Positions 7,206 to 16,775 of a stretch of 42,479 nucleotides of DNA are shown in pieces. The stretch lies in assembly GCA_945874835.1 (NCBI GenBank), contig CAMCJM010000002.1, positions 1 to 42,479 of the forward strand. Direction: 5' to 3'. Numbering within the stretch: the stretch's first letter is position 1; each line of letters begins with the position of its first letter. The notes beneath the pieces are model-generated. The model was not told the origin of the DNA and did not search any database. It saw only the letters and a program-made list of their open reading frames with translations. The DNA is from Pseudomonas synxantha. GTDB lineage: Bacteria > Pseudomonadota > Gammaproteobacteria > Pseudomonadales > Pseudomonadaceae. The translations under genes were made by a program, and so were the position numbers.

Positions 7206-10200
7206 TCATTTACCCTCCGCAAACAAGGTATCCAGCGCATCCAGCAGCCCATCGCTGGGCCGCGAGAAGTACACCCCGGCGCTCGGCATGCCGCGCAGAA
7301 ACAGGTAGTACGCGCCGCCCAGCTGCTCATTCTGGAAGTCATCCAGGCGCTGACGCAGGAAGCGCCGCAGCGCCACCAGGTAGATCAGGTATTGCAGGTA
7401 GTAATGCTCGGCGGCCAGGGCGTGCAGCAGGCGTTCGCCGCCGTAGTAGCTGGCGTCCGGGCCGAGACAGTTGGACTTGTAGTCGGCAATGTACCAGCGT
7501 CCGTCGTGCTCAAACGTGAGGTCGATAAAACCCTTGAGAAAGCCCTTGAGGCTGTCGAATTCAAGCCGCGCCGCCGCCTCACGCATCGGTGCGGCCAGGC
7601 CATGCGCCGGGTCGCAGAGAATCGCGCGCAAACGCTGCACATCCAGACCGGCCAGGGGGAAGGTAAAGCCCAGCTCGGGCAAGCGGCGCGTCGGATTCAG
7701 ACCAGCTAGGGTCAGACCATTGCCGTCCAGATCGGCGTCGATCACCTGTTGCAGATGGTCAAGCGCCACGGCCAGCCAGTCGTTGCTGATGCCGTGGCCG
7801 CTCAGCCCCGGCTCGATCAGCTCAGCCAGCGCGCCTTTGCCGCGCGCCCAGTCTTCGAGGATGGCGTGCAGGCAAGTACCGGCGCGCGCACCACGGGGGA
7901 AGGCGAAAAAGCCCGTGCCCGGCTCGCTGGCGTCCGGCAGCACCAAGCCGTCGCGGTCCGGGGCTTCCATGTGCATACCGGCGGCCAACCCGGAGAAGCT
8001 GCCGATGCGCCAGGCGCTGTGCAGGCTGCGCTGCAAGGTGGCGAGTTGCTGCGGGGCCGGGGCGCGTTGTTCACCGGCGGCGCTGGCTTCGCTGTCACGC
8101 AACGGCTGAAGGGCCATCTGGCCTTGGCTGCTGGCGATCAACTGTTCGACTTCCGCACGCAAACCCTGCGGGCTGAGGTTTTGCAGGTGGCCGGCCAGTT
8201 CGGCGAGGGCATCTTCACCCGGCAATGCGCGGCCGTGCAGCAGCCAGGCCAGGGCGCTGCTGTGCAGACCGCTGTCGCCGAGGGTGCCGTCCTTTTTCGG
8301 TTTGCAGTCCACCGGCCCCCAGTGCAGCCACAAGCGATCGCGCGCGCGGGTCAAGGCGACGTAGGTCAGGCGCAGTTTTTCGGCGAAGCGTTCGTGGCGG
8401 GCGCGCTCGCGGTGCACGTCGAGCTGTTCGCTGCCGAGGTCCAGCAGCGGCGTGCCGTCGTCGGCGTGGCAGCTGATGTCTTCATGCTGGCGTAGCAGCG
8501 CGCCGTCCCACAGGTAGGGGCAGAACACCAGCGGGTATTCCAGGCCCTTGGAGGTGTGGATGGTGACGATCTGCACCCGTTCGGCATCGCTTTCCAGGCG
8601 CAGCAAGGCGTCTTCGCCATGGGCCTCGGCGCTGCGCTGGGCGTTGAACCAGGCGAGTAATTGCTCCAGACCGGGCCGTTGCAGGCTTTCGGTTTGCAGC
8701 AGCTCGGCCAGGTGCAGCAGGTTGGTCAGGCGGCGCTCGCCATCGACCAGGGCCAGCAGGCGCTGGGCCACTTGCTGCTCATCCAGCCAGGCGCGGAAGG
8801 CGCGCATAAAACCCTGTTGTTGCCAGAGTTGGTGGTAGCGCTCGGCGGCTTCGCGCTCGCGGTCCCAGGCTTGGGTATCCTCGCTGCAGGCGGCCAGATC
8901 GGCGGCGCTGCGGCCCAGCAAACGGCTGGCCAGGGCATAACGCAATGCGCCCTCGCGGCCCGGTTCGGCGTAGGCAGCGAGCACGGCGGACAGCTCATCG
9001 GCCTCTTCGCTGTGCCAGACGTTCTCCTTGCCCCGGCGCACGCTGGGCACGCCACGGGCGGCCAGCTCGGCAGCCACTTCGCCAGCCTGACGGTGACTGG
9101 CGACCAGCACGGCGATATCGCCGCCCTTTAACGGCGTATGGATACCCGACTGTTCGAAATAGGCCTCCCCCCGGCTGCTGGCGCTTAGCACGGACGCGAT
9201 TCGCCGGGCCGTATCCCGCGCCACCAACGCCCCCGCTTCACCCTTGCCCAGGTAGTCGTTATCCAGCCAGACCAACGCCAGCGGTGCGTCGGTTTCATCC
9301 TCAATACGCGGCAACACCAGTTGCGCCCGCGTCTTGCTGCTGGCCCCGACCTGCTGGTAAGCCAAGCCCTTCTCGGCAAAGGGCATGGGCCGGTCGAACA
9401 GCTGATTCAGTGCGGCGATCAGCTCGGGCGTAGAGCGGTGGTTGGTGGCCAGGCTGTACTGGCGCGCGGCTTCGCTGCGGGCTTTTAAATACGTGGCTAA
9501 GTCGGCACCGCGAAACGCATAGATGGCCTGCTTAGGGTCCCCCACAAAACACAGGTCGCCCGCCTGGCTACTGCGCGCCTCGCTGACTACGTCAGTTCCT
9601 CGCTCAGGGCTCGCCGTACAGCCAGTACTGTCTCGCCCTTCGCTCGGAGCCTTCCTTGCCAGCAAGTCGCTCGCTACGCCAGGGTTTGAATAGATACGAT
9701 GAAACACCCGGTATTGCACCGGGTCGGTGTCCTGAAACTCGTCGATCAGCGCCACCGGGTATTGCGTGCGCAGGGTGCTCGCCAAGTGCTCGCCGCCTTC
9801 GCTTTGCAAGGCCTGCTGCAGTTTGTTGAGCAGGTCATCGAAGGCCAGCAGGCGTTGCGCCGCTTTGCGTGCGGGCAGTTGCTCGTTGAGTTGATGGATC
9901 AAACGCACCTGCAGGTCGATCAGGCGTTGCTCGGCTTCGGGTTGCGCCGCATCCAGCGCATCGCAGAGTTCCTGCAGCGCAGCGGCCAGCGGATTGGCCG
10001 GGGCTTCGCAGCCCTTCTTGCTGGCCTTGTTCAGCCCTTCGCGGGCCAGCCGGCGGTGTGCTTCGGTCTTGCTGAACAGCGCAGCGGCGTCGCTGAAATA
10101 ACCGTCCAACTCAGCCTGCCAAACGCTCAGCTTGGCCGCGTTGCACATATTGCTTTTGAAGCCGTCAAAGGCCTTGAGCTGCGCCAGCCAGCCTGCGCTT

Positions 10201-10871
10201 TCGCCCTGCCAAAGACGCTGCGCCTGCTGCCAGGCGGCACGCAGGGCGCTCATCTCGCTGCGCGTGCCGGGTTGCGGTTCGATGCGCAGATAGGGTTTGC
10301 CCAAGTGATTGCGCAAACGCTGACGCAGAACCTGCGGAGTGATTTTCTGCTGCACCAGAAACGCCGCCCATTCCGGCTCGGCGCTGGCCAGTTCATGCCG
10401 CCAAAGATCGGCGAGCAGAGCGTCGATAATTTCGCGGTCGTCGTGGGTGAGTTCGTTGTCAAAATCGCCACCTGCTTCAAACGCGGCGTCCTGCAAGGCG
10501 CGCTGGCAGAAGCCGTGGATGGTGAAGATCGCCGCCTCGTCAAAACCGTGCACCGCTAGCAGCAAACGCCGGTGGCTGGCGGCATCCGGGTACTGGGCGT
10601 GCAGCGCATTAAGCAAGGCGTCGTCGCCCGGCCCTTGTTCATACACCGCCAGCAAATCGGCCAGGCGCTTACGAATGCGCTCGCGCAGCTCGGCGGTGGC
10701 GGCGGTGGTAAAGGTCACCACCAGAATCTGGCTGACGTTGAGCTGCTTCTCCAGCAACAGGCGCGCGTACAACGCGGTCAGGGTCCAGGTTTTGCCGGTG
10801 CCGGCGCTGGCCTCGATCAGCGAGCGGCCGGTGAAGCTGTCGTGCAGCAGGTTCAGGCTGGCGCTGCTCAT
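7206..10871 (-). CDS. recB: Exodeoxyribonuclease V beta subunit
   Basis: EASAGTGKTWTLTALYARLLL, ALIDEFQDTDPVQYRVFHRIY, GDPKQAIYAFRGADL, C-terminal nuclease motif DLTFEHDGRWYIADYKSN. Confidence 0.94.
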   Translation of the reverse strand: MSSASLNLLHDSFTGRSLIEASAGTGKTWTLTALYARLLLEKQLNVSQILVVTFTTAATAELRERIRKRLADLLAVYEQGPGDDALLNALHAQYPDAASHRRLLLAVHGFDEAAIFTIHGFCQRALQDAAFEAGGDFDNELTHDDREIIDALLADLWRHELASAEPEWAAFLVQQKITPQVLRQRLRNHLGKPYLRIEPQPGTRSEMSALRAAWQQAQRLWQGESAGWLAQLKAFDGFKSNMCNAAKLSVWQAELDGYFSDAAALFSKTEAHRRLAREGLNKASKKGCEAPANPLAAALQELCDALDAAQPEAEQRLIDLQVRLIHQLNEQLPARKAAQRLLAFDDLLNKLQQALQSEGGEHLASTLRTQYPVALIDEFQDTDPVQYRVFHRIYSNPGVASDLLARKAPSEGRDSTGCTASPERGTDVVSEARSSQAGDLCFVGDPKQAIYAFRGADLATYLKARSEAARQYSLATNHRSTPELIAALNQLFDRPMPFAEKGLAYQQVGASSKTRAQLVLPRIEDETDAPLALVWLDNDYLGKGEAGALVARDTARRIASVLSASSRGEAYFEQSGIHTPLKGGDIAVLVASHRQAGEVAAELAARGVPSVRRGKENVWHSEEADELSAVLAAYAEPGREGALRYALASRLLGRSAADLAACSEDTQAWDREREAAERYHQLWQQQGFMRAFRAWLDEQQVAQRLLALVDGERRLTNLLHLAELLQTESLQRPGLEQLLAWFNAQRSAEAHGEDALLRLESDAERVQIVTIHTSKGLEYPLVFCPYLWDGALLRQHEDISCHADDGTPLLDLGSEQLDVHRERARHERFAEKLRLTYVALTRARDRLWLHWGPVDCKPKKDGTLGDSGLHSSALAWLLHGRALPGEDALAELAGHLQNLSPQGLRAEVEQLIASSQGQMALQPLRDSEASAAGEQRAPAPQQLATLQRSLHSAWRIGSFSGLAAGMHMEAPDRDGLVLPDASEPGTGFFAFPRGARAGTCLHAILEDWARGKGALAELIEPGLSGHGISNDWLAVALDHLQQVIDADLDGNGLTLAGLNPTRRLPELGFTFPLAGLDVQRLRAILCDPAHGLAAPMREAAARLEFDSLKGFLKGFIDLTFEHDGRWYIADYKSNCLGPDASYYGGERLLHALAAEHYYLQYLIYLVALRRFLRQRLDDFQNEQLGGAYYLFLRGMPSAGVYFSRPSDGLLDALDTLFAEGK
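9563..9683. repeat. Putative repeat-derived in-frame segment inside recB
   Basis: Separates the helicase motif around DEFQDTDPVQYR from GDPKQAIYAFRGAD with low-complexity ASDLLARKAPSEGRDSTGCTASPERGTDVVSEARSSQAG; the DNA has CTGAC-TAC-GTCAG and CCTGGC/GCCAGG ends. Confidence 0.55.
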
Positions 10872-13800
10872 GCTTCGTCCTCGTCACTGTCTTGCAGGGC
10901 GTCCAGCGCCGGGCCGTAGAGTTGTTCGGCGAGCGCTTCAAAGCGTTCGTCCAGCGGCTCGCGGTCGCGGAAGGCCAGGGCGTTCCAGGGGTCTTGGCCT
11001 TCGCCGGTCATAAAGTCATTGCCTTGCCACATCACCCGCGCTTCGCTGCGGGCGGCGTCAATCGGCTCTTTTCGCCCGGCGTTGCGCCATTTGCGGGCAA
11101 AACCGTAGCTGCACTTGGCGAACAGCGGCAGCGGCTCGCACAGTGCGCTTTTGTAAGCTTCGAGCCAGGGCAAGAGCAGCTCACGGGCATTGGCCAACGC
11201 GCCCAGACGCCATTCGCTTTTCGGCGAGAGCAGGCGGCTGTCGCGGCTGATGTCGGGGCTGGCGGCGCAGTTGAGCAGCAGATGGCGCAGCCAGAACGGT
11301 GCCAGCTCCCAAGCGCCAAGATCACGCAGGCGGTAATCAAACAACCCTTCACTGGTCACGCCATCCAGCCAGCCGTGGATGCGCACACCGGCCAGTTCGA
11401 TATCGACCAACAGCGGTTGCGGCGCGTCATCCGGGCGCTCGTCGAACAGGGTCGGCGCAAAGGCGCGGATCGGCCCGCGAATCTGCCCCCAGTGCGCCTG
11501 GCCCAGTTCGCCCACCGGCAGCCAGCCGGAAGCCGCCGCCACGGCGCGCTCTTCACGCTCGCTCCAGTCGCGCTCGACGGCCTGCAGTGCCAACTGGCGC
11601 AGGCCGTGCTGGCTGGTCCACTCGACACTGAAAGGCTCGTCACCGGCTAGGGCTTCCTCGGCCTGTGCCAAACGCAGGCCGAGGCGTTGTTCCAGCAGGT
11701 AGCGCGCCGGGTGTTTGAAACAGTGAATCAGCTGGCTTGGTTCGATGCTTAACCCGTCCGCATCCGGTGCATCCAGAGCGCTGGCAAAGGGCGCAGGGGC
11801 TTGCACCGCCTGACTCAAACGCTGCGCGGCGTGGAACCAGGGCGCGGCAAAGCCGGCATGGCGGTTGCCGGCGAAGTTGCCTGGGGCGAAGGGCTGTAGC
11901 GGATGGTGATGGGTGATATGGGCGCTGGCATTTTCGCCGGTCTCAGATTCGTCGCGGCTAAAGCGGGGTGCCGCCCAGCCCCTCCCACAATCACTTTCAC
12001 AAACAGCGGTGAGGTCGACTACATCCAGCAGTTCGCTGACCAGTACCGAAGGCGGCAGCTCGGCGTTGCTGCGCGGGTCGCGGCCGACGTAGCTGAGGTA
12101 CAGGCCGCCACGGGCTGAGAGCAAAATTTCCAGCAGCAAGTAACGGTCATCCAGCCGCCGGGCGCGGTCGCCGCGGCGGGGCTTCTGGCCGATCAGGTCA
12201 AAGCCCGCTGCCGGGGTGCGGCGTGGCAAGGCACCGTCATCCAGACCGAGCAGGCAGACCAGACGAAACGGCAGGCTGCGCATCGGCACCATGGTGCAGA
12301 AGGTCACCGCGCCGGTGAAAAAACCGGAGGCTGCGCTGCCCTGCTCCAGGGCGGCAGTCAGTTGCTGGCGGATCAACGCCAGTTCAATTGGCCGCTCAAC
12401 CCCCGAGGCGTCGCCCTGCTCTTTGAGCGTTGCGCAGGCCTTGGACAGCAGCAACAGGGTGTCACCGGCCTCGCGCTCATCGAACAACTGATCAATCAGC
12501 CCTTGCAGGGACTCGGCCCATTCGCCCAGGGCGCGCGGCCGTTGCAGGCTCTGCGCCAGCGCGGCCAAACGCTCGACAAAACCGGCCAAGCGCCCGAGCA
12601 GTTGTGCGCGGCCACCTTCCAGCGCATCCAGCGGCCAACTGTCGCCCAGCAACGGCGCAGCCAGACCGGCCAACTGCGGCGGCGCGGCAAAGCCCAGCAG
12701 CAGGCGGTCCAGCCCTTGCCGCCAGGTAAAGGCCGCGTCTGCCGGCAGGCCCAGTTGCTCACGGTGCGTTTCATCACGGCCCCAGCGCACGCCCGCGTCG
12801 CGCAGCCAGTCGCGCAGCAGCGGTAAATCTTCGGCTTCGATACCCGCACGGCGGGCAATAGATGGCTGTTCCAGCCAGGCCAGAATTTCTTCGGCGGCAA
12901 AGCGGCTGTCCGGCAGCGCCAGCAGGTTGAGAAAGGCTTCGATCAACGGAATTTCTGCGCGCAGGCTACGGTCGGCCAGGCTAAACGGCACGCGCGGCAC
13001 ACCTTCACGCGGGGCAAACACCGCTTCGATATAGGGCGCATAGCGCTCAATGTCCGGGGTCAGCACCACCACCTGATCGGGCGTCAGCGCGGGGTCGGCG
13101 GCAAAGCGTGCGAGCAACTGGTCATGCAGGATTTCCACTTCGCGCAGCGGCGAGTGGGCGACGTGCAGCTCCAGCGAGCGGTCGTCCTCACGCAGCAGCA
13201 AACGTTCATCGGCAGTGCGGGTGCGCAGGCGCAGGATGTCGTTCTGCAATGCCTGCAACAGGCTGGCGTCGTGCAGGTCTTCATCTTCGGAATACAGGCC
13301 GATTTCCTGACTGCCCTCGCTGGACGCCAGGCTGAACAGGCTGTCGAAAAAGTCGCGGCCCTGCTTGCCCAGGCTGGCCAGTAATGGATGGCCGACATCC
13401 AGATACCAGTCTTCTGGGTTGGCTTCGGGTTGCCGCGCCAGTTCACGGATATCGCGAATCTCGCCCCAGGCTTCGCGGCACGGGTTGAGGGCAAAAATAA
13501 TCACCTCGGTGTGCCGCGCCAGTCCTTCCAATACACGCATATGATGCGGCGGCAGCGAGCTGATGCCGAACACCAGCACGCGCTCGGGCAGCCCGGCGAT
13601 GGGCGTGGCGTCATACAGGCGGGTGAGCAGCTCTTCCAGCAATCGCGCGCGGTGTGGATGACCGTCCTTCGTCAGCTCGCGCCAGAGCAGCGCTTGCCAG
13701 GCTTCATCCGGGCCGAGATCAAGCTGCTCGTTGCGTTCCCAGGCAGCCAGCCAGTCGTCGCGATACAGCAGGTATTGGTCGAATACGTCGGCGATCTTGA

Positions 13801-14179
13801 CGGCCAGCGACAGTCTTCTGCGTTCATCGCCACCGTCCAGGTAATGCGCCAGACGCGGCGCTTCGGCCAACTGAGCGGGCTCGCACAGCCAGTCATACAA
13901 GCGCCAGCTCAAACTGCTGGGGCTGAACGCCGATTGCTCCGGCAACTGCCCCAGGCACAGGCGCGAGACGTCCCAGACGAACTTGGCTGGCAGTTGCACC
14001 TCCAGCTGCATGGCAATGCCCTGCTTGCGCGCAAGCTCCAGGGTCAGCCAGCGCCCCATGCCCTGACTCGGCACCACCATCAAGGCGGCTGCAAACGGTT
14101 CGCGCATTGGCGTGGCGAGCAGCGTGGTGGCCAGTTCGCCCAGGGTTTCCAGATCGGCAGCGTGGTAAAGAGTGAGCAT
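10868..14179 (-). CDS. recC: Exodeoxyribonuclease V gamma subunit
   Basis: MLTLYHAADLETLGELATTLL...VPSQGMGRWLTLELARKQGIAMQLEVQLPAKFVW and RecC-like sequence throughout; 4-nt overlap with the recB start. Confidence 0.93.
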   Translation of the reverse strand: MLTLYHAADLETLGELATTLLATPMREPFAAALMVVPSQGMGRWLTLELARKQGIAMQLEVQLPAKFVWDVSRLCLGQLPEQSAFSPSSLSWRLYDWLCEPAQLAEAPRLAHYLDGGDERRRLSLAVKIADVFDQYLLYRDDWLAAWERNEQLDLGPDEAWQALLWRELTKDGHPHRARLLEELLTRLYDATPIAGLPERVLVFGISSLPPHHMRVLEGLARHTEVIIFALNPCREAWGEIRDIRELARQPEANPEDWYLDVGHPLLASLGKQGRDFFDSLFSLASSEGSQEIGLYSEDEDLHDASLLQALQNDILRLRTRTADERLLLREDDRSLELHVAHSPLREVEILHDQLLARFAADPALTPDQVVVLTPDIERYAPYIEAVFAPREGVPRVPFSLADRSLRAEIPLIEAFLNLLALPDSRFAAEEILAWLEQPSIARRAGIEAEDLPLLRDWLRDAGVRWGRDETHREQLGLPADAAFTWRQGLDRLLLGFAAPPQLAGLAAPLLGDSWPLDALEGGRAQLLGRLAGFVERLAALAQSLQRPRALGEWAESLQGLIDQLFDEREAGDTLLLLSKACATLKEQGDASGVERPIELALIRQQLTAALEQGSAASGFFTGAVTFCTMVPMRSLPFRLVCLLGLDDGALPRRTPAAGFDLIGQKPRRGDRARRLDDRYLLLEILLSARGGLYLSYVGRDPRSNAELPPSVLVSELLDVVDLTAVCESDCGRGWAAPRFSRDESETGENASAHITHHHPLQPFAPGNFAGNRHAGFAAPWFHAAQRLSQAVQAPAPFASALDAPDADGLSIEPSQLIHCFKHPARYLLEQRLGLRLAQAEEALAGDEPFSVEWTSQHGLRQLALQAVERDWSEREERAVAAASGWLPVGELGQAHWGQIRGPIRAFAPTLFDERPDDAPQPLLVDIELAGVRIHGWLDGVTSEGLFDYRLRDLGAWELAPFWLRHLLLNCAASPDISRDSRLLSPKSEWRLGALANARELLLPWLEAYKSALCEPLPLFAKCSYGFARKWRNAGRKEPIDAARSEARVMWQGNDFMTGEGQDPWNALAFRDREPLDERFEALAEQLYGPALDALQDSDEDEA
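11951..11992. repeat. REP-like sequence embedded in recC (minus strand GATTGTGGGAGGGGCTGGGCGGCACCCCGCTTTAGCCGCGAC)
   Basis: Resembles the common Pseudomonas TGTGGGAGGGGCTTTAGCCGCGAC dispersed repeat; translates as DCGRGWAAPRFSRD inside RecC. Confidence 0.6.
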
Positions 14180-14226
14180 GGTGGGCAGGCTGTCTTGGCG
14201 GAGTCGGTAGGGTAACCAGTATCACT

Positions 14227-14257
14227 CACCTGTGCGACAGAGGGTGTCGCACAGGTG
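14227..14257. repeat. Perfect hairpin CACCTGTGCGACA-GAGGG-TGTCGCACAGGTG
   Basis: 13-bp perfect inverted repeat with 5-nt loop in the permease-recC intergenic region; no T run. Confidence 0.85.
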
Positions 14258-14275
14258 GTGGTTGCAGGACGGAAG

Positions 14276-14310
14276 CGTCTGAGCCGAGCCCAGGGCATCC
14301 GCTCAGACGA
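14276..14310. repeat. Inverted repeat CGTCTGAGC-N16-GCTCAGACG
   Basis: 9-bp perfect arms just after the permease 3' end. Confidence 0.7.
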
Positions 14311-14317
14311 TTCAGGC

Positions 14318-15829
14318 CTAATCGTTGCCGGTGGAGGGACTGGCGGATACCGCAGGCTGCTCCCCGCGCCAGATATACCAGGCGAAAAACAGTGCCATCA
14401 GCAGGTAGCCATGGACGAAGTCCGGGGCGGCGTACCAGGCCAGCTTGGGCGCGTGCATCAGACCGACGAAAGACAGGCCCGCCGCCACCAAGGCAAAGGC
14501 CGTGGCTTGGCGAAATTGGCGATCAATCACGGCTGCGGTCATGGCACCCAGCAAGATGGCGGTGAACATAGCGCCCTGGCCCAGTGCGGAGATTGCTGGC
14601 GAGATGCCTTCCAGCACTTGGGGTGCACCGCGACTGAAGCGGGTCATCAGGTAGTTGGCAAAGTACGGCAGCATGGCCAGGGCCACCGCCGGGTAGTAGC
14701 GCGCGTGGTTGCTGTTAAAGGCGGTGGCGATCATCGACATGCCGACAAACACCAGAATCGGCGCGACCACGGCCACGGGAATCAGCGCGGCGATAAAGGC
14801 GATCAGGCCAAACATCGTCGCCAGGCCATACACCGCGCCATTGAGCAGGCTGTAGCCGCGACCTGCGCCCATCCATTTCGAGCCAACCGTGGCGATGTAG
14901 ACGGTGGTCGGGAACACCCCGCCGAACAGCGCACCGAGCAGGGTACCCGCGCCATCCACCGCCTGACATTCACGCACGCTGTAACGGTCGCCGGCCGCGC
15001 TCATGGCTTCGACGTTGTTCATGGTTTCGATGGCGTTGTACAGGGTGATCGGCAGGATCACCGTCATCAGGGCCAGCAGGCTGGTGAACAGCAGGCCCAA
15101 ACCTTCATACCAGGCCAGATTGGGCAGCAGCGGGTAAAAACCGAGGTGAGTGAAGGCATCGCTGAATTTGCTGCTATCGGCTGCGCCAGTCAGGTAAGCC
15201 AGCGCGGTGCCAATCAGGATGGCGAACAGTGAAGCCGGCAGACGAAACGGCATGCTCACCCGCGCCACCAGGCCGACAATGGTGATGGCCAGCACCAGCA
15301 GGCCGATCATGGGAATCTCCAGGGTTTTGAACAGCATCTCGCCGGCGATAAAGGTCAGCGCCACACCGGCAACGGCTCCGAGCATGGCCGGGCGCGGCAA
15401 GTTGCGTTGCACCCAGCCGCCGATCAGGCTGACCAGCATCTCGATGGCCCCGCTGATCAGGCAGGCGGCCACAGCCACTTTCCAAGCCAGCTCCGCATCG
15501 CCTGTCAGAGTCTTGGCAGGCAGCAACACGCCGAACAGAAACACGAACATGACCGGTGTGCTGATACCGTAAGAGAGTGCCGTGACATCGGCGCGGTTCT
15601 CTTGGCGTGCCAGCCGTGCCGCGCTCCAGGCGTAATAGAAATTACCGGCCATGACCGCCACGGCAGCGCCTGGCAAGACCTGCCCGTAGACGATCTCCGC
15701 CGGAAAGCCCATGCCCAGCATGCTGATGGCGATGATGACAAAGTTGGCGATGTTGTTCTGGAACAGGGCGAAGAAGGCATCGGTGTCCTCCTTCTTGTAC
15801 CAGGGGTAGTGAACCGGGGCGTTCGACAT
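14318..15829 (-). CDS. NCS2/AzgA-type purine (xanthine/uracil) permease family membrane protein
   Basis: 503-aa polytopic protein; MLGMGFPAEIVYGQVLPG, ALSYGISTPVMFVF, GALFGGVFPTTVYI, HARYYPAVALAMLPYFANYL. Confidence 0.78.
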   Translation of the reverse strand: MSNAPVHYPWYKKEDTDAFFALFQNNIANFVIIAISMLGMGFPAEIVYGQVLPGAAVAVMAGNFYYAWSAARLARQENRADVTALSYGISTPVMFVFLFGVLLPAKTLTGDAELAWKVAVAACLISGAIEMLVSLIGGWVQRNLPRPAMLGAVAGVALTFIAGEMLFKTLEIPMIGLLVLAITIVGLVARVSMPFRLPASLFAILIGTALAYLTGAADSSKFSDAFTHLGFYPLLPNLAWYEGLGLLFTSLLALMTVILPITLYNAIETMNNVEAMSAAGDRYSVRECQAVDGAGTLLGALFGGVFPTTVYIATVGSKWMGAGRGYSLLNGAVYGLATMFGLIAFIAALIPVAVVAPILVFVGMSMIATAFNSNHARYYPAVALAMLPYFANYLMTRFSRGAPQVLEGISPAISALGQGAMFTAILLGAMTAAVIDRQFRQATAFALVAAGLSFVGLMHAPKLAWYAAPDFVHGYLLMALFFAWYIWRGEQPAVSASPSTGND

Positions 15830-15851
15830 GCTGTGCCTCTGCTGGATTTTT

Positions 15852-15872
15852 CAGTACGCAGCCTGTGTACTG
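15852..15872. promoter_or_regulatory. Candidate operator, dyad CAGTACGCAGCCTGTGTACTG
   Basis: 21-bp near-perfect dyad (mismatched only at one symmetric pair and the centre) 23 bp upstream of the permease start. Confidence 0.4.
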
Positions 15873-16040
15873 GGCCGCGCAGTTTAACCATCCCGGCGAG
15901 GCAGACCAAACCATGCTGTGAGGCAGGAAAGCTGTATACCATGGTGGGTATCGCTCGCCGTGCATACTTGGCATGTGACTCATGGCCAATGATGGCTGTC
16001 GTTTTAGCGGTGTTTATTCAGGTTCAACGAGGTCTCAGAT

Positions 16041-16775
16041 ATGCCGTACAAGCATCAGGTCATTCCCTTGGTGGGACGCGCGGCGGGCGGGGAGAGTGCC
16101 GAGGAGGCGTTGCAAAGCATAGTCGACGGCTTCAAGCGCTTTCGCAGTGATGTCTTCCCGCAGCAGGAAGAGTTGTTTAAGAAGCTCGCCACTGCACAAA
16201 ACCCGCGCGCCATGTTCATCACCTGCGCCGACTCGCGCGTGGTGCCTGAGCTGATCACGCAAAGCTCGCCAGGCGATTTGTTCGTCAACCGCAACGTCGG
16301 CAATGTGGTGCCGACTTACGGGCAGATGATGGGCGGCGTCTCCACCGCCATCGAATACGCGGTGTTGGCCTTGGGCGTGCAGCACATCGTCATTTGCGGG
16401 CACTCCGACTGTGGCGCGATGAAGGCGGTACTCAACCCCGATTCGTTGGAAGGCATGCCCACGGTCAAGGCCTGGTTGCGCCATGCCGAAGTGGCGCGCA
16501 CGGTGGTGGCGCAGAACTGCAACTGCAGTAACGACCAGGAAACCCTCGCGGTGCTCACCGAAGAGAACGTCGTGGCCCAGCTCGACCACTTGCGCACGCA
16601 TCCCTCGGTGGCGGCCAAACTAGCCCGTGGTCAGCTGTTTATTCACGGCTGGGTGTACGACATCGAAAGCTGCGAGATCAAAGCGTACGACTCGGAAAAA
16701 GGCGAGTTTCGCCTGATCGGCGACGGGCCGCTGCCCATGGCCACGCCCCGCGCCCGCTATTTGCCAAGCGCTTAA
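16041..16775 (+). CDS. Beta-class carbonic anhydrase
   Basis: CADSRVVPELI, GDLFVNRNVGN, HIVICGHSDCGAMKA zinc-binding motifs. Confidence 0.93.
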   Translation: MPYKHQVIPLVGRAAGGESAEEALQSIVDGFKRFRSDVFPQQEELFKKLATAQNPRAMFITCADSRVVPELITQSSPGDLFVNRNVGNVVPTYGQMMGGVSTAIEYAVLALGVQHIVICGHSDCGAMKAVLNPDSLEGMPTVKAWLRHAEVARTVVAQNCNCSNDQETLAVLTEENVVAQLDHLRTHPSVAAKLARGQLFIHGWVYDIESCEIKAYDSEKGEFRLIGDGPLPMATPRARYLPSA

